From positions 8,287-72,286 of the forward strand of contig JBKECY010000007.1 of the NCBI GenBank assembly GCA_047975025.1: a DNA stretch of 64,000 bases. Reading direction: 5' to 3'. Under the pieces are notes generated by a model. The model had not been told where the DNA came from, ran no database searches, and saw only the letters and a program-made list of their open reading frames with translations. The stretch is from JBKECY01 sp047975025. Its GTDB lineage: Bacteria > Bacillota > Clostridia > Lachnospirales > Lachnospiraceae. Shown piece after piece: positions 8,737-17,450 of the stretch. The position numbers and the translations under genes are program-made. Every line of letters begins with the position of its first letter. Positions within the stretch are counted from its first letter, which is position 1.

Positions 8737-9210
8737 TTATTCATAATACTTTCCTGTAAGTTCCGTAACAACAACCTTAAGTACTGCAGTTCCACGCAGC
8801 ATGTTGTCAGGAATTCGCATTTCGCTTAGGTGAGGTGTGTATTTTTCGACTATCTTATGAAGGATTGTCTTCTTTTCATCCAAATCATCCACGACGGCAG
8901 CTCTTCCGGTCACAATTACACTTTCATATTGAGTGTTCGTATCACAGGGTTCACCATTCGCATCCAGCAGAAGACTCTGCATTTCATATGCTGTAAAACC
9001 GACTTTTTCATCCCGCAGTATATTATCGATTTTCTGGCCTTTTGGCAGTCCATGAATATAAATACAGCTATCTTCATAAACAAAATGTACCGGAGTATTG
9101 TATGGTGTGCCATCCGCATTGAGCGTTGCCAGACTCCCCGTCTGCACCCGTTTCAGCAGGGCATTAACTCGTGTTTCCGATAATGGATGTGTCTTCATTC
9201 TATGCTGCAT
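8737..9210 (-). CDS. Pyridoxamine 5'-phosphate oxidase-like flavoprotein (Nim-type)
   Basis: A 157-residue split-barrel FMN-binding protein of the pyridoxamine-phosphate-oxidase-like superfamily, closest in pattern to the NimA/COG3467 group. The visible core is GSLATLNADGTPYNTPVHF, then IYIHGLPKGQKIDNI and VGFTAYE, matching the strand-turn-strand and histidine-glycine segments of that group. Members are flavin reductases of varied role; some reduce 5-nitroimidazoles, but that activity cannot be claimed from sequence. The ATG at 9210 has AGAGGAG 7 bases upstream; an internal ATG at 9198 is less well placed. It is the last gene of the hisH-hisF-ung-flippase run, 30 bases after the flippase. Confidence 0.8.
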   Translation of the reverse strand: MQHRMKTHPLSETRVNALLKRVQTGSLATLNADGTPYNTPVHFVYEDSCIYIHGLPKGQKIDNILRDEKVGFTAYEMQSLLLDANGEPCDTNTQYESVIVTGRAAVVDDLDEKKTILHKIVEKYTPHLSEMRIPDNMLRGTAVLKVVVTELTGKYYE

Positions 9211-9240
9211 ATACTGCTCCTCTCTGGCTTGGCCATACGA

Positions 9241-10863
9241 CTACAATCCCCAGGGTAATTTGTCAATCACTTTGTTGATCAGGTTTCCACCCGGGATTTT
9301 ACTAAGTTCTTCTGGTGTCGGCCTTGAAATCATAACGTATGTTATCATGTATACAACAACCGCTACTATAATTGCAATAAACAGTGCAATACTGTTCATG
9401 TGCAGCAGCATGTAGAGCAGCTGATATACTGCCCATGCAGACAGTCCCATAGGCAGTGATGCCAAAAATGGATTCAGATAGGCACCTCTCCACTTATTCT
9501 TATATCCGAGATGCTTTTTGACAGATAAATCATTCAGCACACAAATCAGTGTTGAGTAGGCCAGCATTGCAATCAAGACAGCATAGATTCCCAGATTTGT
9601 GGTAAAAAGCAGTACAACTACCAGAATAATATCCAGTCCCAGAGCAATCGCCGCATTCTTCATCGGTACACGTGGTTTGCCAATCCCCTGCATCATTCCA
9701 TTAGTGATATTTGACAATGAAGTCAGTACCACCGTAACAGCTCCAATCATTAGCAGATAGCCTGCTGTTCCAGTCGTATTTCTAAATAAGAGTGATACAA
9801 TTGGATGTGCCAGAACAATAATTCCTATCGTGGCAGGTATGGAGATAAACATGGACATCTGTATCGCATCATCTGCAATTTTATTAGCCCCTCGAATATC
9901 TTTTTTCGAATACAGCGCAGCAATTTCCGGAATTAATGAAGTGGATGCCGCATTAGACAACGTCATGGGAACATTGATAATTGTCATGAAATATTGTGTG
10001 TATTCAGCGCTAAGCGCCGAAATAGCAAGCTCTGAAAGACCTTTTCTTCCCATAATTTCTGAAAAAATATAGCTGTTTAAATAGCCGGATACATTATAAA
10101 TAAAGGCACTGACAATAATCGGTGTGACCATCATAAGAATCAAACGCAGAATTTCTTTGGAAGACATAATATGACTTCTTTTGTCAGACTTTATGCGCCT
10201 TTTTATCGCAGGCTTATTGAGAGAGTACACAAGCAGCATAAATAACAAGGCAACTACAACACCCGCACCGGTTCCCACAGTGCCGCCGGCAGCTCCCCAT
10301 ACGGCAATACTTTCTTCATCAGATGCAGCAAAGCTGCGTATGAAAAGCCATGCTGCCAGCAGACTTACCACCGCATTAAAGATCTGTTCTATGATCTGCG
10401 ATATAGAAGTAGGAAACATGTTCCTGTAAGATTGGAAATAGCCACGAAACACACCTAAAATACCTGATAAAAAAATCGTCGGTGCCAAGATCCGCAATGC
10501 AGGAATTGCACCTGTCATATTACTGGGCAGCATAATTTGTGCCCCAAAGAAACAGAACAACGCGGCAATCCCTCCAACTACAACTACGTATAGTAAAGAG
10601 CCCCTGAAAACCCGTTGGGCATTCTTATATTCACCTTTCGTCAGACAATCTGACATAATAATAGATACTGCCTGCGGGATGCTGAATGATGAAATGACCA
10701 AAAGCAGGAAATATGCTGTCTGTGCATATCCTGAATATCCCATTCCTACACTGCCTACAATGGAATCCAGAGGGCTTCTGTATAGTACGCCAATAACTTT
10801 TGATATGATAGCTGCAATTAGCAAAAAGGATGTGTTGCGTATTAAATTGCTTTTATTACTCAT
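9241..10863 (-). CDS. MOP-superfamily polysaccharide/lipid flippase, SpoVB-like
   Basis: A 540-residue integral membrane protein with about 14 hydrophobic segments, starting NTSFLLIAAIISKVIGVLYR and containing the repeated proline and glycine pattern of the MOP (MATE/MurJ/Wzx) transporters. Length and the motifs GVFRGYFQSYRNMFPTSISQ and SLIPEIAALYSKKD match the SpoVB/YtgP/MurJ-like branch of Firmicutes, which move lipid-linked cell-wall or polysaccharide precursors across the membrane. I cannot tell whether it is SpoVB itself or a vegetative relative. It starts 36 bases after ung. CAGGTGG lies upstream of the ATG. Confidence 0.82.
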   Translation of the reverse strand: MSNKSNLIRNTSFLLIAAIISKVIGVLYRSPLDSIVGSVGMGYSGYAQTAYFLLLVISSFSIPQAVSIIMSDCLTKGEYKNAQRVFRGSLLYVVVVGGIAALFCFFGAQIMLPSNMTGAIPALRILAPTIFLSGILGVFRGYFQSYRNMFPTSISQIIEQIFNAVVSLLAAWLFIRSFAASDEESIAVWGAAGGTVGTGAGVVVALLFMLLVYSLNKPAIKRRIKSDKRSHIMSSKEILRLILMMVTPIIVSAFIYNVSGYLNSYIFSEIMGRKGLSELAISALSAEYTQYFMTIINVPMTLSNAASTSLIPEIAALYSKKDIRGANKIADDAIQMSMFISIPATIGIIVLAHPIVSLLFRNTTGTAGYLLMIGAVTVVLTSLSNITNGMMQGIGKPRVPMKNAAIALGLDIILVVVLLFTTNLGIYAVLIAMLAYSTLICVLNDLSVKKHLGYKNKWRGAYLNPFLASLPMGLSAWAVYQLLYMLLHMNSIALFIAIIVAVVVYMITYVMISRPTPEELSKIPGGNLINKVIDKLPWGL

Positions 10864-10899
10864 GTTTGATTTCCACCTGTATGTTTTTTGTAAGCCTGC

Positions 10900-11565
10900 T
10901 TATAACTGCCAATCAATGGTCTTACTTCCGTTAGCTTCCAGAAACTCATTGGATCTGCTAAACGGGCGGCTTCCAAAAAAGCCTCGATACGCAGATAATG
11001 GGCTGGGATGCGGTGCCTCTAGAATCAGATGCTTCGGGTTTGTCAGCATAGCTTTTTTCTTGCGTGCCGGGCTCCCCCATAAAATAAATACAATCGGACG
11101 CTCCTGCTGATCAAGAGCCCGAATCGCAGCATCTGTAAATTCCTCCCAACCGATTCCCTGATGCGAGTTGGCCTGATGTGCTTTTACAGTAAGAACTGTA
11201 TTCAAGAGGAGAACGCCTTGCTGGGCCCATTTCTGCAGATTGCCGCTTGCAGGTACCGGGTACCCCAGATCATCTTGCAATTCTTTGAAAATATTGACGA
11301 GGGACGGAGGAATCTCCACCTCATCTCTTACCGAAAAGCAAAGACCATGCGCCTGATTAAAATTGTGATAGGGATCCTGTCCCAAGATCACGACTTTGAC
11401 CTCTTCAAGCGGAGTCAAATGGAAGGCTTCAAAGATCTGATCTGCCGGCGGAAACACTTGTTTTGTTTTATACTCTTCTTGTATAGTCATATAAAGCTTT
11501 TTATAATATGGCTTTTTAAACTCCGGTTGTAAAGCCTCTTCCCATTTACCACTAATTACTGACAT
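10900..11565 (-). CDS. ung: Uracil-DNA glycosylase, family 1
   Basis: Ung removes uracil from DNA to start base-excision repair. The 221-residue product has the family length. Diagnostic motifs are GQDPYH with the catalytic aspartate (about residues 61-66), the uracil-binding LLNTVLTV segment, and the DNA-intercalation loop HPSPLSAYRGFFGSRPF. These three are specific to family 1. It begins 15 bases after hisF and is followed by the flippase gene, so it is carried in a mixed operon rather than regulated with other repair genes. Confidence 0.97.
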   Translation of the reverse strand: MSVISGKWEEALQPEFKKPYYKKLYMTIQEEYKTKQVFPPADQIFEAFHLTPLEEVKVVILGQDPYHNFNQAHGLCFSVRDEVEIPPSLVNIFKELQDDLGYPVPASGNLQKWAQQGVLLLNTVLTVKAHQANSHQGIGWEEFTDAAIRALDQQERPIVFILWGSPARKKKAMLTNPKHLILEAPHPSPLSAYRGFFGSRPFSRSNEFLEANGSKTIDWQL

Positions 11566-11580
11566 GATAGAACTCCATTC

Positions 11581-12345
11581 CTACGACTCTCTCATTGGTA
11601 TGTTTTTAGCTTTCAGATACTGCTTAACTTCTGAAATTGTAAGCTCCTTATAGTGAAATAAGGAAGCTGCCAGAGCGGCATCAGCACCACCTGCCGTAAG
11701 TGCTTCATAAAAATGCTCCAGCTTGCCGGCACCGCCGGATGCGATTACAGGAATGGAAGTACTTTGAGCAACGGCATTCGTCAATTCAATATCATATCCA
11801 TCCTTGGTTCCATCGCAGTCCATACTTGTTAAAAGAATCTCACCGGCTCCCAAAGCTTCTACTTTTTGAGCCCATTCAAGAGCATCAATACCAACATCAA
11901 TTCTCCCGCCGTTTTTGTAAATATTCCATCCGGAATGATCTGCTCTTCGTTTGGCGTCAATCGCCACAACGACACATTGACTTCCAAATTTATAGGCGGC
12001 TTCCTGTATAAGTGACGGTTGGTTAATTGCAGATGAATTGATAGAAATCTTATCTGCTCCCTCACGCAATAATACCTTGAAATCTTCTACACTTCTGATT
12101 CCACCTCCCACAGTAAATGGGATAAATACATTGGCAGCAACTCTGCGTACCATATCTACCACTGTATTTCTCTGATCAGATGATGCCGTAATATCCAAAA
12201 ACACTATTTCATCAGCACCGGCCGCATCGTATGCCTTTGCAATTTCCACAGGATCACCTGCATCCTGCAGATTCACAAAATTCACACCTTTTACCACTCT
12301 TCCATCATGAACATCAAGGCAAGGTATAATTCGTTTTGTAAACAT
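11581..12345 (-). CDS. hisF: Imidazole glycerol phosphate synthase, cyclase subunit
   Basis: HisF uses ammonia delivered by HisH to convert PRFAR to imidazole glycerol phosphate and AICAR in histidine synthesis. The 254-residue TIM barrel has both catalytic aspartates in family context: IIPCLDVHDGRVVKGVNF (Asp near 11) and VVVAIDAKRR (Asp near 130). Phosphate-binding GGGIRS and ASGGAGK are also present. Its ATG abuts the hisH stop with no gap, which fits a heterodimer made in equal amounts. The other his genes are not in the window, so histidine synthesis is split or this pair sits apart. Confidence 0.97.
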   Translation of the reverse strand: MFTKRIIPCLDVHDGRVVKGVNFVNLQDAGDPVEIAKAYDAAGADEIVFLDITASSDQRNTVVDMVRRVAANVFIPFTVGGGIRSVEDFKVLLREGADKISINSSAINQPSLIQEAAYKFGSQCVVVAIDAKRRADHSGWNIYKNGGRIDVGIDALEWAQKVEALGAGEILLTSMDCDGTKDGYDIELTNAVAQSTSIPVIASGGAGKLEHFYEALTAGGADAALAASLFHYKELTISEVKQYLKAKNIPMRES

Positions 12346-12963
12346 TTACCGTACTCCTTTCACTTTGGAAAAATTCTTCAGCATCTGTAATCCCCACCTG
12401 CTGCTTTTCTCAGGGTGAAACTGACAGGCAAAAATGTTGTCACTCTCAACAGACGCATGAATTAAAGTACCATATTCTGTTGTTGCCTTGACGATCTCAT
12501 CGTTTTGTGCTTGCAAATAATAAGAATGCACAAAATAGACATACGTATCTTCCGGTATGTCCTCAAACAAGGTACCATAATTTTGTAAGTGCAGCGAATT
12601 CCAGCCCATGTGCGGAATTTTAAGTCCTGGTGTCTGAGGGATTCTCAAAATCTTGCCAGGCAATAGCCCAAGCCCCTCTACACCTGGTGATTCTTCGCTT
12701 GATTCAAATAGAAGCTGAAGCCCCAGACAAATTCCCAAAAAAGGTGTTTTGCGGGCAGCAATTTCATGAATAACCGAAACCAGTCCAAATTCATGTAAAT
12801 TATGCATGGCATCTGCAAAGCTTCCCACTCCCGGCAGGATCACTTTATCAGCTTGCAGCAGTTCCTCTCTGTTTCGGGTAACAAGCGGCTCTTCACCTAA
12901 TAATACAAGTGCTTTTTCGACACTTTTAATGTTTCCTGCGTCGTAGTCAATTATTCCAATCAT
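12346..12963 (-). CDS. hisH: Imidazole glycerol phosphate synthase, glutaminase subunit
   Basis: HisH hydrolyses glutamine and channels ammonia to HisF. The 205-residue class I glutamine amidotransferase has the nucleophile elbow GICLGLQLLFE, the oxyanion region PGVGSF, and the histidine-glutamate pair in CQFHPEKSS. The ATG at 12963 is chosen over the in-frame ATG at 12969 because AAAGG then lies 6 bases away rather than touching the start codon. It is the first gene of the run hisH-hisF-ung-flippase-flavoprotein, with a possible promoter at 12996-13025. Confidence 0.96.
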   Translation of the reverse strand: MIGIIDYDAGNIKSVEKALVLLGEEPLVTRNREELLQADKVILPGVGSFADAMHNLHEFGLVSVIHEIAARKTPFLGICLGLQLLFESSEESPGVEGLGLLPGKILRIPQTPGLKIPHMGWNSLHLQNYGTLFEDIPEDTYVYFVHSYYLQAQNDEIVKATTEYGTLIHASVESDNIFACQFHPEKSSRWGLQMLKNFSKVKGVR

Positions 12964-12995
12964 ATGCATCCTTTCTTAGAAAAAACACTATTCTT

Positions 12996-13025
12996 ATTCT
13001 ACCACAACTATTTACAAAATACCAA
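12996..13025 (-). promoter_or_regulatory. Possible promoter for the hisHF-ung run
   Basis: Minus-strand TTGGTA (13020-13025), an 18-base spacer and TAGAAT (12996-13001), just downstream of the nifJ terminator and 33 bases before hisH. Confidence 0.45.
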
Positions 13026-13033
13026 GCTTTTAC

Positions 13034-13079
13034 AATCAAAAAGTGACAAAGGCATCCACACCTTTGTCACTTTTTGATT
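13034..13079. terminator. Terminator of nifJ
   Basis: A perfect 19-bp stem (13034-13052 with 13061-13079), core AAAAAGTGACAAAGG, loop of 8. It begins a few bases after the nifJ stop. The A/T-rich outer part of the stem supplies the uridine tract on the minus strand. Confidence 0.85.
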
Positions 13080-13084
13080 ATTGA

Positions 13085-16000
13085 TTACTCAGCATCTGGC
13101 TGCTCAGCACTATATAATGTAACTAATCTGTTTAAGTATTCGTATCTTTCTTTTGCAAAACCTTCAGACTGCTTGAACAATCTGGCCGCTTTCTCCGGAT
13201 TAGAACGTTTCAGTGCATTGTATCTTACTTCACCGTCTAGGAATTCCTGATAATCTCCTGTTGGAGCTTTACTATCAAGCAGGAATGCATTCTTGCCTTC
13301 TAGTTTAAGTTCCGGATTATAACGGAAGTTATGCCAGTAACCAGCTTTTACAGCTAATTCTTCTTCTGTCTGTGCCTTGCTCATACCAACCTTGATACCA
13401 TGGTTGATACATGGAGCATACGCAATGATCAGTGATGGGCCCGGATAAGCTTCTGCTTCTGCAATTGCCTTAACCGTCTGATTGTAATCCGCACCCATAG
13501 CGATCTGAGCCACATATACATAACCGTAACTCATAGCAATGCTGGCAAGATCTTTTTTCTTAACTTCTTTACCGCCGGCAGCAAATTGAGCTACTGCACC
13601 GGTAGGAGTTGATTTTGAAGCCTGTCCGCCTGTATTAGAATATACCTCAGTATCATATACCATGATATTGATATCCTGTCCGCTTGCCATGACATGGTCT
13701 ACGCCACCAAAGCCGATATCATAAGCCCAGCCGTCGCCGCCAAAGATCCATTGTGATTTTTTAGACAGGAATTCCTGATTTTTCAGGATTTCGTTGGCTG
13801 CATCACAACCGCATGCTTCTAATGCCGCTACAAGTTTATCAGTTGCACTTCCATTCGTTGCACCTACTGAGAACGTATCCAGCCACTCCTGACCTGCTGC
13901 TACTACGGCATCATTTTTACCTTCTTTTACAAGTGCTTCAACTTTAGATTTCAGATTGGTTCTGATAGCCTGCTGAGCCAGCAGCATACCATATCCAAAT
14001 TCTGCATTATCCTCAAACAGAGAGTTCGACCAAGCCGGGCCGCGTCCTTTTGCATTCACCGTATATGGTGTTGAAGGTGAAGAGTTACCCCAGATTGAAG
14101 TACATCCGGTAGCATTTGCAATATACATTCTGTCACCAAACAACTGTGTGATCAGTTTTGCATAAGGAGTCTCTCCACAACCTGCACAAGCGCCTGAGAA
14201 TTCAAGTAAAGGAGTCTTGAACTGGCTTCCTTTGACCGTTGTCTCTTTGAATTTATCAATTACATCCTGTTTTTCCGGAAGTGATACGGCATAATCATAA
14301 TTAACCTGCTCAGCCACATTTGCTTCCATGTTTTCCATCGTCAGTGCTTTATTACCTTTTTTACCTGGGCATACGTTAGCACAAGAACCACATCCGGTAC
14401 AATCATATGCAGAAACCACGATTGAGAACTGATATTCCGGAAGTCCTGTAAGCGGAATAGATCTGAATCCTTCCGGTGCAGCCTCAACCTCTTCTTTTGT
14501 CAAAGCGATTGGACGGTTAACAGCATGAGGGCATACATAAGAGCAACGATTACACTGGATACAATTATCACTGTTCCAAATCGGAATATCTACTGCAATA
14601 CCACGTTTTTCATAGGCAGAAGAACCTGATGGTGTTGTGCCATCTACATAATCTGAAAAAGCAGATACTGGAAGTGAATTACCTTCCTGTGCATTTACTT
14701 TAACCTGAATGTTATTTACGAAATCAACAACATCTTTTCTGTTTCCTGTGGCAGTCTTGAACTGAAGCTCACCTTGTTCGATGCTCTTCCAGCTTTCAGG
14801 AACTTCCACTTCAACCACCTGTTTTGCACCGGCATCAATGGCATCATAGTTCATCTGTACGATCTTGTCACCTTTTTTACCGTAAGAAGCTTTGGCAGCT
14901 GCCTTCATAAGCTCAATTGCATGCTCCTCAGGAATGATGTTCGCCAGTTTGAAGAATGCTGACTGTAATACGGTATTGATACGTCCGCCAAGACCGATTT
15001 CTTTACCAATTTTAATACCATCAATTACATAGAATTTGATGTTGTGGTTTGCAATATAGCCTTTTACCTGACTTGGAAGATGCTTCTCGATTCCCGCCAT
15101 ATCCCATGGGCAGTTCAGCAGGAATGTTCCACCGTCTTTTACTTCCTGCACCATATTGTATTTATCAACATAAGACGGATTGTGGCAAGCCACAAAGTCT
15201 GCACGTTTGATTAAGTATGTAGATTTAATTGGTTTCTTACCGAATCTCAGGTGAGACATGGTAACACCACCGGATTTTTTGGAATCATAATCAAAATAAG
15301 CCTGTGCATACATATCTGTATTGTCACCGATGATTTTGATGGAGTTCTTATTGGCTCCGACAGTACCATCTGCTCCCAGACCCCAGAATTTGCAGTTGAT
15401 GGTTCCTTCTGGTGTTGTTACCAGTTCTTCACCAAGCGGCAGTGAAAGGTTCGTAACATCATCCACGATACCAATCGTAAATTCCTTCTTGTCCTTGTTA
15501 TTAAATACGGCTACGATCTGTGCCGGTGTCGTATCTTTGGAACCAAGACCATAACGTCCGGATAATACAGTCACATCTTTAAATTTCGTATCTTTGATAG
15601 AGGCTACTACGTCTAAGAACAAAGGCTCACCAAGCGCACCCGGCTCTTTGGTACGATCTAATACAGAAATCGTCTTAACAGAATCCGGAATAGCACTTAA
15701 CAATGCATCTGCACAGAATGGTCTGTAAAGTCTTACTTTAACAAGTCCAACTTTTTCACCGGCAGCCAGAAGGTAATCCAATGTCTCATCAATTGTATCG
15801 CATACAGAACCCATGGCAACAATGACATGCTCTGCATCCGGTGCACCATGATAGTTGAACAATTTGTAGTCAGTACCAATCTTAGCATTTACTTTGTCCA
15901 TGTATTCCTGAACAATTGCAGGTAATGCATTATAGTACGGATTGCAGGCCTCTCTTGCCTGGAAGAAGATATCTGGGTTCTGTGCTGAACCACGAATTAC

Positions 16001-16639
16001 AGGACGGTTTGGATTCAACGCATTTTTTCTGAATTGGTCGATAGAATCCATATCAACAAGATCTTCAAGATCTGCATAATCCCATGTCTCGATTTTCTGA
16101 ACTTCATGTGATGTTCTAAATCCATCAAAGAAATTGATGAACGGAACTTTTCCTTTGAGTGATGCACAATGTGCTACCGGTGTCAGGTCCATAACTTCCT
16201 GTACGCTGGATTCACACAGCATAGCTGCACCTGTTTGGCGACAGGCATATACATCAGAGTGATCACCAAAAATAGATAATGCATGGCTTGCCAGTGCACG
16301 GGCAGATACGTTAAAAACACCCGGCAGCTGCTCTCCAGCTATCTTGTATAAGTTAGGAATCATCAACAGCAAACCTTGAGAAGCGGTGTATGTAGTTGTT
16401 AACGCACCTGCTGACAAAGCACCATGTACTGCTCCTGCGGCACCTGCCTCAGATTGCATTTCTGTAACCTGTACTTCCTGCCCGAAAATATTCTTTCTCC
16501 CTTGTGTCGCCCATTCATCAGTCGCTTCAGCCATTACAGATGATGGAGTAATTGGGTAAATTGCTGCCACTTCTGAATACGCGTAAGACGCATGTGCTGC
16601 GGCATGATTACCATCCATGGTCTTCATCTTTCTTGCCAT
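13085..16639 (-). CDS. nifJ: Pyruvate:ferredoxin (flavodoxin) oxidoreductase
   Basis: PFOR converts pyruvate and CoA to acetyl-CoA, CO2 and reduced ferredoxin, the central step of anaerobic pyruvate use. The single 1,184-residue chain is full length. In order: the pyruvate-binding domain (YPITPSSVMAEATDEWA near residue 30), the linking domains, an inserted ferredoxin domain with two 4Fe-4S motifs (CIQCNRCSYVCP near 692, CTGCGSCANVCPGK near 746), and the TPP domain with CAGCGETPYAKL and GDGWAYDIGFGG (near 966) plus EVYSNTGGQASKS. TAAGGAGG precedes the ATG. A strong promoter lies at 16697-16725 with an inverted repeat at the likely start of transcription, and an Rrf2 regulator gene sits immediately upstream. 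Confidence 0.98.
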   Translation of the reverse strand: MARKMKTMDGNHAAAHASYAYSEVAAIYPITPSSVMAEATDEWATQGRKNIFGQEVQVTEMQSEAGAAGAVHGALSAGALTTTYTASQGLLLMIPNLYKIAGEQLPGVFNVSARALASHALSIFGDHSDVYACRQTGAAMLCESSVQEVMDLTPVAHCASLKGKVPFINFFDGFRTSHEVQKIETWDYADLEDLVDMDSIDQFRKNALNPNRPVIRGSAQNPDIFFQAREACNPYYNALPAIVQEYMDKVNAKIGTDYKLFNYHGAPDAEHVIVAMGSVCDTIDETLDYLLAAGEKVGLVKVRLYRPFCADALLSAIPDSVKTISVLDRTKEPGALGEPLFLDVVASIKDTKFKDVTVLSGRYGLGSKDTTPAQIVAVFNNKDKKEFTIGIVDDVTNLSLPLGEELVTTPEGTINCKFWGLGADGTVGANKNSIKIIGDNTDMYAQAYFDYDSKKSGGVTMSHLRFGKKPIKSTYLIKRADFVACHNPSYVDKYNMVQEVKDGGTFLLNCPWDMAGIEKHLPSQVKGYIANHNIKFYVIDGIKIGKEIGLGGRINTVLQSAFFKLANIIPEEHAIELMKAAAKASYGKKGDKIVQMNYDAIDAGAKQVVEVEVPESWKSIEQGELQFKTATGNRKDVVDFVNNIQVKVNAQEGNSLPVSAFSDYVDGTTPSGSSAYEKRGIAVDIPIWNSDNCIQCNRCSYVCPHAVNRPIALTKEEVEAAPEGFRSIPLTGLPEYQFSIVVSAYDCTGCGSCANVCPGKKGNKALTMENMEANVAEQVNYDYAVSLPEKQDVIDKFKETTVKGSQFKTPLLEFSGACAGCGETPYAKLITQLFGDRMYIANATGCTSIWGNSSPSTPYTVNAKGRGPAWSNSLFEDNAEFGYGMLLAQQAIRTNLKSKVEALVKEGKNDAVVAAGQEWLDTFSVGATNGSATDKLVAALEACGCDAANEILKNQEFLSKKSQWIFGGDGWAYDIGFGGVDHVMASGQDINIMVYDTEVYSNTGGQASKSTPTGAVAQFAAGGKEVKKKDLASIAMSYGYVYVAQIAMGADYNQTVKAIAEAEAYPGPSLIIAYAPCINHGIKVGMSKAQTEEELAVKAGYWHNFRYNPELKLEGKNAFLLDSKAPTGDYQEFLDGEVRYNALKRSNPEKAARLFKQSEGFAKERYEYLNRLVTLYSAEQPDAE

Positions 16640-16666
16640 TGTTTTTCCTCCTTAAAAATATCATAC

Positions 16667-16685
16667 TTTAGTATTTTCCACTAAA
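16667..16685. promoter_or_regulatory. Inverted repeat at the nifJ transcription start, possible operator
   Basis: TTTAGT (16667-16672) and ACTAAA (16680-16685) form a perfect 6-bp inverted repeat with a 7-base spacer, just downstream of the nifJ -10 box. A protein bound here would block initiation. The neighbouring Rrf2 protein is the obvious candidate, but this is inference. Confidence 0.45.
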
Positions 16686-16696
16686 TACCAAACTTG

Positions 16697-16725
16697 ATTA
16701 TAGCACGCTTTCTATGGGTTGTCCA
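16697..16725 (-). promoter_or_regulatory. Sigma-A promoter for nifJ
   Basis: Minus-strand TGGACA (16720-16725), a 17-base spacer and perfect TATAAT (16697-16702), about 60 bases before the nifJ ATG. Confidence 0.65.
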
Positions 16726-16772
16726 TTTAAGAATCGTTGATTTCTTGTACATAATCCCATACAAATACAAAA

Positions 16773-16802
16773 GAAGACACCCCCCTGAAACGGACTGTCT
16801 CC
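16773..16802 (-). terminator. Possible terminator of the Rrf2 gene
   Basis: GGAGACA and TGTCTTC (16796-16802 with 16773-16779, one G-U pair) enclose a loop with further C-G pairing, followed on the minus strand by TTTTGTATTTG. It lies between the Rrf2 stop and the nifJ promoter. Confidence 0.4.
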
Positions 16803-16830
16803 TGCCATATGCTGTCACAAAAACTCATAT

Positions 16831-17256
16831 TTATTCTACGGCCTGTCTGGGATCTTCTCTCAATAATTGTAATAGGGTTTTTTCAGATAACATCTGCATA
16901 AAAGATCTTTGCACTCTTGCCAGTTCCAAATGTACCCGGCAAATCGCACCCTGACCATCATGATTCTTGCATGGTTTCTCTGGATTAAGACAATCAATAA
17001 TAAAAAGATTGGGGTCAATCGCCTGGTAGACATCAAGCAACGTCACATCAGCTGCCTCTTCATTAAAGGAATATCCGCCATTTACGCCTCTATAAGCAAT
17101 GACCAAATTTGAATTTTTCAGTTTATTTAATATTTTATAAGCAAACGGTACTGTAATGCTCTCTTGTTCGCAAATTTCTTTGACACATACTACCGGTTTG
17201 TCCGCTAACGCGCGCAACACACGTATTGCATAATCACACTCTCTGGTTATCAGCAT
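16831..17256 (-). CDS. Rrf2-family transcriptional regulator
   Basis: A 141-residue winged-helix regulator of the Rrf2 family (IscR, NsrR, CymR relatives). The N-terminus ITRECDYAIRVLRALADKP and the recognition part VPFAYKILNKLKNSNLV followed by YRGVNGGYSF are typical. Three cysteines in the C-terminal part (CLNPEKPCKNHDGQGAIC) have the spacing of Fe-S-sensing members, so redox, iron or NO sensing is plausible. ATG 17256 is chosen because AAGG lies 8 bases upstream; GTG 17265 and ATG 17262 are too close to that site. It lies directly upstream of nifJ and divergent from an ABC-F gene; related inverted repeats occur on both sides of it. Confidence 0.85.
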   Translation of the reverse strand: MLITRECDYAIRVLRALADKPVVCVKEICEQESITVPFAYKILNKLKNSNLVIAYRGVNGGYSFNEEAADVTLLDVYQAIDPNLFIIDCLNPEKPCKNHDGQGAICRVHLELARVQRSFMQMLSEKTLLQLLREDPRQAVE

Positions 17257-17339
17257 CTTCATCACCTTCTTTTATTTATTAACTTATCACTATTATTATT
17301 TATAGTCAAGTTTAAATATCTAAAAACAATATATTTTGT

Positions 17340-17356
17340 TTTAGTGAAAAACTATT
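17340..17356. promoter_or_regulatory. Second TTTAGT inverted repeat, Rrf2/ABC-F intergenic
   Basis: TTTAGT (17340-17345) and ACTATT (17351-17356) form an imperfect inverted repeat resembling the nifJ site, with a 5-base rather than 7-base spacer. It touches the possible ABC-F -35 box (TTGCAA, 17355-17360; TAAAAT, 17377-17382). Weak alone. Confidence 0.3.
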
Positions 17357-17450
17357 GCAAAATCTGTAATATACTGTAAAATTAAGGACTAAAGCAGTCT
17401 TGTAATCTTATACAGGATTAGCGCTACATCATAAAAGAAAGAGGTATATC

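Noticed and set aside
11581..12963. HisF-HisH as a polysaccharide-modifying paralogue pair beside the flippase
   Set aside because: Both have canonical histidine-pathway motifs including catalytic aspartates; there are no sugar genes.
17374..17415. A hairpin with CTGTA/TACAG ends upstream of the first ABC-F gene as an attenuator
   Set aside because: Its left arm overlaps the likely -10 box, so it would not be wholly in the RNA.
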